64,000 nucleotides of DNA. Source: Prevotella sp. GTDB taxonomy: Bacteria > Bacteroidota > Bacteroidia > Bacteroidales > Bacteroidaceae. The notes beneath the pieces were generated by a model. The model did not search any database, had not been told where the DNA came from, and saw nothing but the letters and a program-made list of their open reading frames with translations. The number at the start of each line of letters is the position of its first letter. The first letter of the stretch is position 1. Made by a program: the position numbers and the translations under genes. The stretch is taken from positions 1 to 64,000 of the forward strand of contig JAEETB010000002.1 of NCBI GenBank assembly GCA_016286575.1, written 5' to 3'. Of the stretch, positions 50,201 through 62,800 are shown piece after piece.

Positions 50201-50870
50201 GGAAAATAGTAACTACAGTGGAGGTGCCAAGATTATTTTTGTGAAAGCTGACTTTCCCACAGCAACTGACCCGAATAGTGGTGGGGCTGTATCCGCCTAT
50301 CAGGCTACTACTGATTTGGCAACTCCTCCAGGACTGACTGCTTATATTGTAACAGGTATTAACTTGGGTACAAGTACTGTGGAGGTGAAAAAGGTAGATT
50401 ATATACCAAATGGAAAACCTGTTTTGCTTCTGACAGATGAGGGGGATCCTCATGACGCAGATTTTACAACCTCGTTGGTAGAGGGTGTGACTGATGAACA
50501 GCGTAATACTGATACAGAAGGTAATTTATTGAAGATCTCTACAAGTGCAGAACCTGTTGCCTGTGACTGGGGACAGTATTACATTTTCTCTAAAGGTGAG
50601 TTTGTTCTCTCTATGGGTGGAAAGACAATGATGGAAGGTTTGTTCTATTTGGATAATAGCGAGTATAGTTCTGGAGGTGGATCAACACGAAATCCTAGTA
50701 TACTCCACTTGTCAAGGGGTGCTACTACAGTAATAAATGGTGTCGTCAGTCAGAAAGAGAAGGATTCAAGGTCTTCTGTATGGTATACCATTGACGGACA
50801 GAAGCTTAATCAGAAACCTACCCGCAAGGGAATTTATATATATCATGGTCATAAAATAATTATAAAGTAA
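47292..50870 (+). CDS. Large secreted multidomain protein (1192 aa)
   Basis: The signal peptide runs to about residue 30 (ending MSAEQ). A shared N-terminal beta domain (LKVAVTATPDDGYTVSSVT) is followed by a repeated domain in three copies with beta-trefoil-like features (KSGNYYTIKHVIDGKYMVYN; YYNIVNVKTSSYLYCSG; YYYLRNRTTGNYVFFDG). Between and after them are two chitobiase C-terminal-like Ig domains (TIYYTTNGDDPTLE; VIKYTTSTTDPSTIYDD). Next comes an Ig-like repeat (FDFSYTGSAIEPTVSSVTV). The last 160 residues are the shared module (LTAYIVTGINLGTSTVEVK, VWYTIDGQKLNQKPTRKGIY) ending GHKIIIK. Carbohydrate binding by the trefoil-like units is possible. The next gene begins 2 bp after its stop. Confidence 0.65.
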   Translation: MMKMKTYRMTLKRMMMTVLMMLTVSAMSAEQKIWLRYSSGGKAKISLDGKGLELDKENKATVKDAAGLKVAVTATPDDGYTVSSVTAQLSVTLDDGNSKTRGADDASFLEVTKESDTEYVFTMPDAGYNVVVNVNFTVESSRKGGDLSGITIKGGDFSGTYFIKSVSVNKETTDDYYLCPTEGWVYYTGTNSFTEEDNGQPFLTTYPCKSIEGYNATKALWKIEKSGNYYTIKHVIDGKYMVYNGQISDANANRIRVHLADVETLGENELFVIGTNTAGNIVISPKNASTNYFNVCQGNIKDLAGSTKYKVKAKNDGPTTPTNHKNDIHGTIGLYTDINDSNAPFILEDYITRPTIDYDVSDNNKIIITNKTTSLSGTIYYTTNGDDPTLEASTRSSFTDASKTIDSFTDGTIIKAVAKVGNDYSNVVTFTSFVHVGNSNQYLIQTVDGGSFYMVPPITTETKVTTTNIPHEKMAWYFDYVGQEWGIQYYNIVNVKTSSYLYCSGSKGSDGAFKLKEDSETDANRYTFVFVSSGDGVNVIPNIHFAETTGMCMSKKNGNNATDNLNLSDGTDNNSRWKFVALPSDSDPKTLFDRSFASTSSGYKSYEIQSASATTTHLVPPATVGGNLTANTTGDNPVWSFEDTGESDTWISYYYLRNRTTGNYVFFDGTAGQDNGSTFFTSATITSGSEDKFKFIVVKATNGTSYNIIPKLLKDQANQTKNSLSKTSTTELKTLNSRAVEASLWNLVETNTFTVLPPTIAYGTGVVSMSSVTPGAVIKYTTSTTDPSTIYDDANKPAYADDAQIYIKALAAVGNNTSSDVTFIKNPDVNFTEGFDFSYTGSAIEPTVSSVTVTPEGGSAITIDETEYEIAYSNNTNVGKATITISDALPANNLIISGISEFDITKRSLGDGTTAADGIVITVTKVEDTPISYTVTVKNGTSITLVEDTDYTLNDVTSDASGYRATITAVENSNYSGGAKIIFVKADFPTATDPNSGGAVSAYQATTDLATPPGLTAYIVTGINLGTSTVEVKKVDYIPNGKPVLLLTDEGDPHDADFTTSLVEGVTDEQRNTDTEGNLLKISTSAEPVACDWGQYYIFSKGEFVLSMGGKTMMEGLFYLDNSEYSSGGGSTRNPSILHLSRGATTVINGVVSQKEKDSRSSVWYTIDGQKLNQKPTRKGIYIYHGHKIIIK

Positions 50871-50872
50871 GA

Positions 50873-53800
50873 ATGGAAAAATATTCACTTGATATGAGTA
50901 AAAGAAGATATATAAGTATTTTATTTACGTTACTGATTTTCCTCTTGAGTGGAGTTACTCAGGTGTGGGCTGTTGTTGATGCAAATTCTATAAAGATCGT
51001 TGTGACACCTCCTGGTGGAGATTCACCAGATTATGGCATGGTAGTGAAAGAAGTTGTTCCGACTAGTGGCGACAATAAGGTAACACTAACGGCTACTCTA
51101 GGAGCTACTCATACTATTTCAAAAACAAATATCATTGTTCAACCAGTTACAGACCCCAGTCAAACCCGAGCTCCTGGTATAGCTTCGGAACTGGAAGTCA
51201 TGGACGGAACATCACCTAATGAATTTTATTTCATTTTACCCGCAAGATATGACGGTGCCATTGTGACTGCAAACTTTATTTCGACAGAAGCTACAGAGAT
51301 TGATGATTTAAGTGGGATTACCAATCAGTTTGGAAACTATAAGTTTAGTTCAACCTTCTCTCCTTCTAAAACCCCAGCAGATGGTATAGGAACTTCAACT
51401 AAACCTTTTAGAGGTTCTCTACAGGGCTATATTGATGCAAGTGGAGAGATTAAGGTGATTAGTTTGTCTAAACCATTGTTTGACTATGTGAAGGATGCAA
51501 CTATTAAGAATATTGTTGTGGAAGGTACGATTAGTGGTTCTGGCAATGTGGGTGCTATTGCTGGAAATGCTTTAGGAGCTTCGCGCATCTATAACTGTGG
51601 TGTATTGGCCACAGGAAGTACTGTAGAAAAAGACGAAGATGGTTATGATAAGATTACCTCGTCCAGTAGTTCCGTTATTGGCACCAACTATGTAGGTAGT
51701 ATTGTGGGTTTGCTTGACGGCAGTTCGCGTATCATCAACTGCTATAGTTATGCCAATGTTTCCGGAGGTAATTATGTAGGTGGTATTGTGGGTTATAACA
51801 ACGTTGCTACCACTGCCAGCAACCTTCAGACGATGGTGATGAACTGCATGTTCTATGGTGAAGTCAGTGGTTCTTCGATAGCTCCCATATACAACGGTGA
51901 GATTATCACCAACGATGGCGATGCAGACGGCGTTAACAACTTCAACTATTTCCGCCTAGAATCATCTTACATTCAGGATAACACTATTACCAAAGTATAT
52001 AACTGTGCCCTTGGTGCCGAGACACGTTTCCTGCAGCGATTCGAATTCTACCGCCATTTGCTGAATAGTAACCGTGAATTGGCTGCTTGGTGGGCTACGG
52101 GCGATGCTGACAATAAGGACGAGATGATGAAATGGGTATTGGAGCCTAGCCAGATAGGATCCTCCACACCCTATCCTATCCTTAAGACTCCAGATAAATA
52201 TGCTTCGGTGGTCAATTATACTCCCAGCACGACAGCCTACGATGAAGCAAACCGCAACAAGGGACTTAAACTGACTCGCGAAGGCGACGGTGGTGTGCTA
52301 CAAGTTACCATACAGATGGGATCTACTAAATTCTCTGCCCCGTCAAGTGCTGGCTTTAAGTCTGGTGTAACAGGCAGTTTTGATCTCACCATTACCGATA
52401 AGGATTTTGAGCATTTCAATTATAACTACGGTAAGGTGCAATTGCCCTATTATAATGATTATTGTGATGGTAACTATACAGGAAACCGCGTGGTTACCGG
52501 CTGGAAGATTATTAGTATCACGGGTGGCACGGCGGGAAGTTACTCTACCGGAGATGATGTTACCTACAATGACAAAGGTGAATTGACAGCAACACCCTAC
52601 AACTTTGCCGACCGCAAATGTAAGAATAAAGACCTTTACTCCGAAAGTGGCCGTGTTTTCAACCAAGGTGCCTACTGGGATGTTCCCGAAGGGGTGACTG
52701 CCATCACCATCGAGCCTTATTGGGGTAAGGCGGTTTATCTGTCCGATGCCTACTGGGATGTGACCTATAAGAATGGTACTGGAACTGATCTCACTAAAGC
52801 CGGATCTACAGAAGATGCCATGACTACTGCCGCCAATGTCACTACCGTCGGCGGAGGTAAACACTATGAAAACGGCAAGAAATATAATCTTGCTACCCGT
52901 AGTCGTGATGATGCTGGTCAGATTGTCTATACTTCCATGAGCAATGCTATCTCAAGTAATGGTTCTGCACTTTTTTCGGAGAGTGTTACGAATCCCACCG
53001 TTTATGATTATGCTGTGGTGCTTGTGGGTAATTATCATCATACTGCTGCCATAGAAGCAAATAAGAACTATACAGTTACCTCTATTGACCTTGATGGCGA
53101 CAATGAGCCGGACTATTCTCTCATGCTTCGCTTTAACGGCCGTCTGGCTTTCCATCCTGTAAAATACGATTTTCTGAACCTGATAGGCCTCGGTATGGCA
53201 CAGAAGACCACCGGCGGCACAGGTTCATACAATCTTGGTATCATGCAGCCCAAGGCTTGGTTCGAGGTGACCAACACCGCCCTTTTCCGTGTTACTCAGT
53301 TTGAATACGATAAGGGTAGGACAAAGAGTCCCTATATCTTACAGGGAGGTGTTATTGAGCAGTGGGTTACCCAACAGGACAATGCCGGAGATGGGGTAAG
53401 TTACTTCCACATAGGAGGAAATGTATGGTTCAAGGAATTCCACAGAGGCTCCCACCAAGATAATGCTAACAAGAGCACTCCTCACCCCCCCTTGTCTGTC
53501 ACTGGCGGTGATTTCTCTAAGTTCTACCTTACAGGCTATTATCAGTCTCAGGCCACCATTTACGATGATAATGCCGAGTGCTATATCAACGGAGGTCGCT
53601 TCGGAGAGATTGCTGGTGCCGGTATGGAAGGTATTGGTACTTCAGATAGCAAAGGCAACATTACCTGGATTATTGATAATGCCGATATCAAGGAGTTCTA
53701 TGGCGGTGGAATCAACCATGCTAAACCTGTGCATGGTAATATTCACACCATCATCAGCAACAGCCATGTGGATGTTTTCTGCGGTGGTCCCAAGTTCGGA

Positions 53801-56800
53801 AATATGGCGGCTGGTCGCACTGTCACCACTTCTGCCACCAACTGCACTTTTGGCACTTATTTCGGTGCAGGCTACGGCGGTAACTCCTACAGCCGCGACG
53901 CACCGAGAAACCACAATAATATATTAAACTTCCCCCATAACGATAAATCTGCTGGTAACCACACTTCTTGGAACAACTGGTTGTCGGATAAATACAAGCA
54001 GAGCTATGTTGCCAATAAAGGTGGTATATCCACCCAGTTTGACTATCAGTTCTTGCCAATGTCGAGCAACACTGATAATGTGGCACGTATTTTTGTCGAT
54101 TATGTCGCCTTCTCATTGGCCACTTGTCATAACGTCACTTCTTCTTTGACAGGTTGCACCATTACAGGTCATTTCTATGGTGGTGGAAGTTTGGGAAAGG
54201 TTGATGGAAATGTTACCTCAACGCTTTCCAACTGCAAGGTAAATGGCAATGTATATGGGGCAGGCTATTCCGCTTCTTTGCCAACAGTCGATGTGATGAG
54301 TGTTGGTTTCCAGACTGAACCTTATTATTATACAGACCTCGGTACTTATCGTAAGGGAGTCTTCCCTGCAACTACCCCTTATACTTGGCAACATGGCGCT
54401 GCCATCAGTGTCGACAATGTAAATCATATCCTTTATACCACAGAAGACCTTGATGCCCTTGGCACGGTTGAGGGTAAGGTTACGTTGAACATTGAGGGAG
54501 AAAAGACTTCTGTCACAGGAAATATTTATGGAGGCGGTCAGTCGAGTGATGTGTATGGTGTTAACACTTCAAATGAAATTACTAGTGAAGTTGAGATAAA
54601 TATCAAGGATGGCTCGATGACCGATGTCTATGGTGGTGGTGAAGGTAAAAACACTATAGTCGGTGGTAATGTAGTAGTTAATATTGGTGCAAAAGCCACA
54701 AATGGAGATCTAAGTGGAAATGCTATTATTTCTGGTAATGTATATGGTGGTAGTGCCCTTGGTGCTGTGAATGCATCATCTACAAAAGATGAAAATGGCG
54801 ATGTTGCTAGTTATGTGCCACTTTCAGGAAAAACAACGGCAGTTAATATTTATGGCTGTACTAGCATTGCTAACGTCTTTGGTGGTGGATTAGGCCAATT
54901 GGAAAGTGGTACATCGGGACAGCCTAATTATAAGCCTTTCATTGCTGCTCAGAACTTCGGTGACGTGACGGTTACTATGGAAGGCGGAAAAGTCAGTACA
55001 GCCATCTATGGCGGTAGCAATGAGAATGGTGTGCTGAAAGGCAAGGCTACAGTGACACTAAAAAACGGAACAGTAGGAACAGCAGTGACATCAGGAGACC
55101 CAAACAACGTGGTCTTTGGTGGTGGTAAAGGTCAACCCACACTTGTAGAAGGTGATGTGGAAGTAAACATCGGAGAAACTACTCAGACTGAAGGTGGCGC
55201 AACTATTAATGGTAGTGTCTATGGTGGTTCTGCTTTGGGTAATGTGAATGCGACGAAGAATGGAACTGCAGTAGAAAGTACAACAAAGCAGGATCCTGCT
55301 TATCCAACGGATCCCACCAAGACAATTCCAACAGAGACAACCGTTACACTGAATAGGGGTACTGTCGGTGGTGATATTTATGGTGGTGCCCTTGGTTATT
55401 TACATACAACGTCTGAAACAGAAAGCGATGATGTTGCTGCTAACGTATATGGCCCCGTAACGGTCACAGTCAATGGTGGTACAGCCCGAAATGTGTTCGG
55501 TTGTAATAATAAATTAGGTACACCGAAGAACACGGTAGCTGTGACAGTTAACGGAACGGCAGCCCATATTGACGAAGATAATACAACCACTCCAGTAACT
55601 CCTGCCGTGTTTGCTTTGGGTGCAGTTTATGGCGGTGGTAATGAGGCTCATTATGTGCCAACGGCCAGTGGAGTTGAAGCACCTGTTGTGACCATCAACG
55701 GTTGTGCTAGTAGTATCGAATACGTCTATGGCGGTGGTAATGCTGCCAACGTACCAGCTACCAGTGTAACTGTCAATGGCGGTATCATCGGCTACGTCTT
55801 TGGTGGCGGTCATGGCGACAAGAATGCCTCTCCGGCTACTGAGGCTAATGTGACGGGTGTTGTCGATATTGACATTAATGGCGGTACCATCAGTTACATC
55901 TTTGGTGGTAGTAACAGTAAAGGAACTATCGGCGGTGATATAACTTTGGATATAAACAAGACAGGTACCTGTGCTATGAAAATTGCTGAGGTGTATGGCG
56001 GTGGTAATGAGGCAGACGGTAAGGCTGCCACTATTACCATTGGTTGCACGGGCGATCTCGTTACTGGTGATGATGGACATGCATCACATCCAGAGAATAT
56101 CGGTACCACTTTGGAAGGTATTGGAGCACTCTATGGCGGTGCCAACAAAGCCGATGTCGGTACAGCAGAAGCGGCCTCAAACATCACGCTGAACATCAAT
56201 AGTGGTATAGTTGCTAATGTGTTTGGTGGTAACAATACCAGCGGTACGATTTATGGTACAATCGAGGTTAACATTAATAAGACTTCTGAGGCTTGTGGCT
56301 GGTATGTGGGCAATGTCTTTGGCGGTGGTAATAAGGCTGAGTATAGTGGCACTCCTACTGTCAATATCCAAAATGGTAAGGTGAGCCGAAATGTCTATGG
56401 TGGTGGTAACGAAGCTGGTGTAGGTGGTTCGAAAGTAGACATGACTGGCGGTATTGTGCTGGGCAATGTATTCGGTGGCTGTAATACCAGCGGCACAGTT
56501 TCTGGTGATACCCAGGTGAATGTTACTGGCGGCACAATAGGTGAGGGTAGTATTACAAAAGATACTAACGGCAAAATTACAGCGTTTAGTCGTACTACAA
56601 AGGGTAATGTCCATGGTGGTGGTTATGGTAAGGACACTTACGTGAAAGGGAATGTAGAGGTGAATATTGGAAGTGCGACAACCGTTTCTTCAACAACTAC
56701 ATACAGTGGAACAGCAGAAATCTATGGCGATGTCTATGGTGGTGGCGCTCTGGGACATGTGAATGCTTATCTGGATGGAACGACGCTTACATACAGTTCA

Positions 56801-59800
56801 GATAAAACGACTACCGTCAATCTGAATAAGGGTACGATTTATGGTGATGCTTACGGTGGCGGTCTTGGTGATGCAAATAATGCTGCATACGTTGGTGGTA
56901 CTGTGAACGTGAATCAGAATGAGGTGGCTTATATTATTGATTATGAAAATACTACAGATGTAGATCCAACAGACCCAGACCCAACTAATCCAACCAAATT
57001 TATACAGGTGGTGAAGAGTGGTCGTATCTTTGGCTGTAACAATCTGAATGGTTATCCTTTGGAAAATGTTACAGTGACAGTTAATAAGACTGTTGCGGGT
57101 AATGTCACGAGAACCTCGGGTACTTTAGATCATACTAAGTTGGCTGATGATCCCAGTCTTTCTTATGAATTGGCAGCTGTATATGGCGGTGGTAATCTGG
57201 CTTCATTTACAGCGACAAACAAGAAGACAATTGTTCTTATCAAGGGTTGTGATGATACCAGCATTGAGACGGTCTATGGCGGTGGTAATGCCGCTGCCGT
57301 TCCTGAGACGGATGTGAAAGTCCAGAGCGCATACGAGATAGGTTCTGTCTTCGGCGGTGGTAATGGTAAAGACAAGTATTACAATGGTACAACATGGGTG
57401 GCCAATCCTGGAGCCAATGTCAGTGGCGATGCTCACACCGTGCTGTATGGCGGTATCATCCATGAGGCATACGGTGGAAGTAATAAAAAAGGTACCATTT
57501 CTGGCAATATTACCATTGATATGTCAGATACTCATCTTAATGGAGACAATTGTGATCTGCACGTTGGAAAGTTTGTGGGTGCCGGTAAGGATGCCGATGC
57601 CAATGGTGTGAAGATGATCGTTGGCTGTAAACCCAGTCAAAAGACTCCTATTATTTATTTTGGTGCTGATAATGCCAATATCAATGGTGATGTGGAAGTG
57701 ACTATCACCAGCGGTAACTATGGAAAGGTGTTCGCTGGAAATAACGCAGGGGGTGCTATCTTAGGAAAAATCATCTTGAATATTGAGGAGACTGGCAATT
57801 GTGAAACTCCCATCACTATCGATGAACTCTACCTTGGTGGTAACGAGGCTGCTTATTCTGTCTATGGCTATTATAAGGACGCTACTGACGGCAAATTGTA
57901 TCCAATAGGTAAAGATGGAAAAGACAAAGATGGAACAGCAAGAAAGCCTGTGAGGTGGGATAGCACTACCGAACAATATGTCGAGATTTCAGGAACAGGA
58001 AATGATACATTCACACCATACGCCGATCCGATACTGAATGTCATTTCTTGTACCAGCATCGGCCAGATATTTGGTGGTGGCTATGGAGAAGGTGCTGTTA
58101 TGTATGCTAATCCGACGGTGAATATTAACATGATTCCAGGGTCAAAGGCTACACTCATAGATCTTGACGGTGACGGTAATCCAGACAACGATGCCACAGC
58201 TTTGGGTGCTATCGGCAATGTCTATGGCGGTGGTAATGCTGCAGATGTCATTGGTAATACGACGGTCAACATCGGTACGGAGACAACCATCAGCATGAAT
58301 ACCGAACCGGCTCATCTTGGCGAGGGCAAATATACCTATAATACGGAAACTGGTAAATATGATGGCGTCGCTGTCATAGGTGCCAATATTACTGGCAATG
58401 TGTTTGGTGCTGGTAAGGGTTCGGAAACCGATGTCACTAAGGCAATGGTATCAGGCAACAGTATTATCGTTATGAAGGGCGGCTCGGTGAAGAAGAGCGT
58501 CTATGGCGGTGGCGAGCTGTCGCAGGTGGCAGGTAATACAGACATTACCGTTGCTGGCGGTACCATTGGTACGCCCAATGAAGGCAGTACAGTGTACGGC
58601 GGTGCTACGTATGGTAATGTCTATGGTGGTGGTCAGGGTAATACCACAACTCCCGATGCTGGTCTTATCAAGGGTAATACCAAGATTACAGTCCAAAACA
58701 CTGTTGTAGATGAGAACACGACTATAACCCCCAACATCTTACATAATATCTATGGTGGTGGTGCGTATGGTTCGGTTGGAACAATTACCCGTGATGCTAA
58801 TGGTGCGACCTATGTACCTGGAAGAACTACTAATATTTTGAACATGCCTACAGCTTGGGCAAGGAAATCAGGGAATACAGGCACTGACACAGGAAATACG
58901 GAAATTTATATCAACGGCGGACAAATCGGTACAAATGGTAACGAGAATGGTATGATATTCGGTTCGTCGCGTGGTGATGTTTCCACACCTTATGGTGCAA
59001 ACGCAGAAAATCCTTATGGCACAGATGTAGACAAGAACGACCGCTTGGCTTGGGTATATGATACTAAGGTTGTAATCGGTCAATCGGGTAATCCAGACAT
59101 CAGAGGCTCTGTCTATGGTAGTGGTGAGAACGGACATGTCTTTAACAATACTGATGTACAGATTCATAACGGAAAGGTAGGTATTGATGATACAGGGAAA
59201 ATTACCGATCCAGTGACTAATATCGAATATACGGGCGCCGACTATCCTAAACGTGGCAACGTCTATGGTGGCGGTTGCGGTGAGGATGATTATACCGTCT
59301 CTGGTGTAAAATATTTCAACCCATTGGCAGGTATTGTGCTTGGCGATACAAAGGTGACCATTGATGGCGGAAAAGTCGTCCATAATGTCTATGGTGCCGG
59401 TGCTTTAGGTTCTGTAGGTGGTAAGACCACCATCGAGATTAGTGCAGGTCAGGTTGGTGACGATGGCGTGGGTGATGGTGATGTCTATGGTGCTGCCCGT
59501 GGTAAAGTGGGTCTCACTCAAGAGAACATCGCACAGGTTCGTGAAACGAGTGTTACCATCTCGTCGACTGCTGATGTCAAGGCAAGTGTCTATGGTGGTG
59601 GTGAGGCCGGTAATGTCAGAGAGAACACGGCTGTCAGTATGACTGGAGGTACCGTTGGCGAGAATGTCTATGGCGGCGGTAACTTAGGCTACGTGGGAAC
59701 TTTTACTACTTCGACGAATACAGGAACTGGAAGCACGGAATATATTTTTACAGATACTGAAGGTAACGCCAATACCACTGCCAATAGTGACAACAAGAAT

Positions 59801-62800
59801 ACTGGTGTTTGTACTGTTACAATTTCTGGCGGTAAGGTGGGCCCTGATACTCCGACGGAGACCAAACCCGGTAATGTGTTCGGAGCTGGCAAGGGTTCTT
59901 CAGAAACATTCGAGTGTGAGCCCGCTATGGTATATAGCACGAATGTCATTATCAGCGATGGTATTGTGAATGGTACTGTCTATGGTGGCGGCGAGGTAGG
60001 CCGAGTAGAAAACAACACGGTGGTAACAATAGGAACCCAAGGAGAAACGGATGGGTCTAATAAGCCTGATATTAAAGGTAACGTTTTCGCTGCTGGTAAG
60101 GGTCTCAACACACATGGATATTCGGCTCTGGTTCGTGGCGACAGTAAAGTGACGGTTCAGGGTATAGCCCATGTCGGACACAGTGTCTTTGGTGGTGGTG
60201 AGATTGCTACGGTGGGTAGATATGTGGTCGTAGATAATCTGCCGACAACAAACACCAGTGGTGGTGATTGTATCGTAGAAATCAAAGGCAATGCCCATAT
60301 CGCAGAAGATGTCTATGGTGCCGGTAAGGGGGTTCTGCCTTATGAAGGGTATACTTCTTCAGAAACTCCCTGGAGTAAGACGTCCACTGGTTCTACGCAA
60401 TATACAGATGCCAATCGAGCTGACTACTTTAAGTATATTACTACGCTGGCTATAGTCAGTGATACCCATGTGACTGTGACAGGAAACGCTACTGTTGGCG
60501 GTTCCGTCTATGGCGGTGGTCAGAAAGGTTTTGTGCAGACAGATACTGATGTGGAGATTCAAGGTTCTTGCGCGATTGGCACGGCTAGTACGACCACGGG
60601 AGGTAACGTCTTTGGCGGTGGACTGGGTGATGCTTCTGTTGCTGGTTATGCAGAGGCAGGCCGTGTGAAGGGAAATACCAACCTCGAAGTCAGCGGTGGT
60701 AATGTGTATGGCAACGTCTATGGCGGCGGTAGCTTGGGCGACGTGGGTACCATTGTCAAGAGTGCTGATTATAATTATAAGTGGACTAACGAGACCAATC
60801 CCAGTGAGACTTACACTTACAACAATACCGGACTTTGTACTGTTGAAATTAATGGCGGTATCATAGGTGTTGATAATCCTACAAACGCTTCTGAACATGG
60901 CAATGTGTTTGGAGCTGGTAAGGGTAAAGACGACACCTACTGGTGTGAGAAGGCCATGGTGTACAAGACAAATGTCACAATTAATAAAGGTACAGTAAAA
61001 GGTAACGTTTATGGCGGTGGTCAGATTGGCCGCGTGGAAAATAACGCGGTGGTAACGATAGGACCGGCTTCAGGAGATGATGTTGCTGATATCAAAGGTA
61101 ACGTATTCGGAGCAGGTGCAGGTTTGAATACTCATGGCTATTCGGCATTGGTACGTGGTAACGCTACCGTCACTGTTCAGGGTAAAGCCCAAGTTGGACA
61201 AAGCGTCTATGGTGGTGGTGAAACAGCATCGGTGGGAAGATTTGTTGTAAATACCGAAACGTCATTACCAACAGAACCGCTAAGTGGTGGAACATGTACC
61301 GTCACAGTCAATGGTGAAGCCGCAATTACGGGCAATGTCTATGGAGCTTGTAAGGGAATCACTCCTGATTATGCTAATGCTACCATACATTGGAAGAATG
61401 ATAATAAGTCGCATAATTTTGATGATGAGGCTGATTACCTTAAGTTCCTTAAAACACTGGCCTTAACCAGCAATACCGATGTGACCATCGGTGGTAGTGC
61501 TACTATTGGTGGTGATGTCTATGGCGGTGGACAGAGAGGTATTACCTTAGGTTATGTGGAGGTCGATGTGACTGGCGGTACCATTACCAAAGATGTTTAT
61601 GGCGGTGGTGCTTTGGCAGACACGAACACCAGCAATTGGGATGGGTCGTCATTAACAGCTAAATATTATGAGGTTACTGGCCTCACTGTTGGAACGTCTG
61701 TTGTAACAGGTTTGTACACAAAGAATGGCGATAAATATACGGCGGCTACGGGTACGGCTCAATCAGGTATCAAATATTATAGGTTGACAAATACCAAAGT
61801 TAGTCTGATGGGTGGAAAAATCCTAGGTGCAGCCTATGGTGGTGGTTTAGGTCAAAAGACTGGTGTGGATAATGCAACCAGTGATGTTGAGGCTATGGTC
61901 TATGGTGACGTGCTGGTTGACCTGAACGGAACGACAACCATGAGCGACGGAAAAGCTACAGTTAATGGTGTGGCGACGACGTATGCCGCGGGTTGTGTCG
62001 TTAATGAAATATTTGGTGGTAATAATGTTAACGGTTCACCGAAGGGTGACGTGATGGTGCATGTTTATGCTACTCAGAATAAGAATGAGGAAGATATTAT
62101 AACAAAGGATGCGGGTAATTACGATGTGACAGCCGTGTATGGTGGTGGTAATCAGTCTGCGTACGTGCCTGCAACGGCTTATCATCCTACGAATGCTCCA
62201 GCCGGTTCAAAGACCCAAGTTATCATTGAGGGATGTAGCACGACCAGTATCGAGAACGTCTATGGTGGTGGTAATGCTGCTGCTGTGCCAGAGACGAATG
62301 TGGAAATCAGATCTGCTTTTGAAATCTACAACGTCTTCGGTGGCGGTAATGGATATAGTGCCACAAAGAATCACACAGATCCCACGGCAGCCAACTACAA
62401 TCCTGGTGCTGATGTTGGTACTCTTGACAAAGGAACATCGACATATGGTACAGGTAACGCTAATACGTTATTAATAGGTGGTCATATCCACGAGGCCTAC
62501 GGAGGTAGTAACCAGGAGGGTAAGATTATGGGTAATGTCAACATCAATACCAATCCAAAGGATGAATCTGAGGACGGTTACTGTGCTCTGAATGTCGAGA
62601 AGTTGGTTGGTGCAGGTAAGAATGCCGATGTCGATGGCGACTTGATTATGATTCTGGGTTGTAAGCCAACCACGAAGACTCCGTTAGTCTTTGCCGGTGC
62701 CGATAATGCCGACGTGAATGGTAACGTGGAACTGACGATTACCAGTGGAACGTTCGGACAGGTATTTGGTGGAAATAACCTGGGTGGTGTCATCAAGGGA

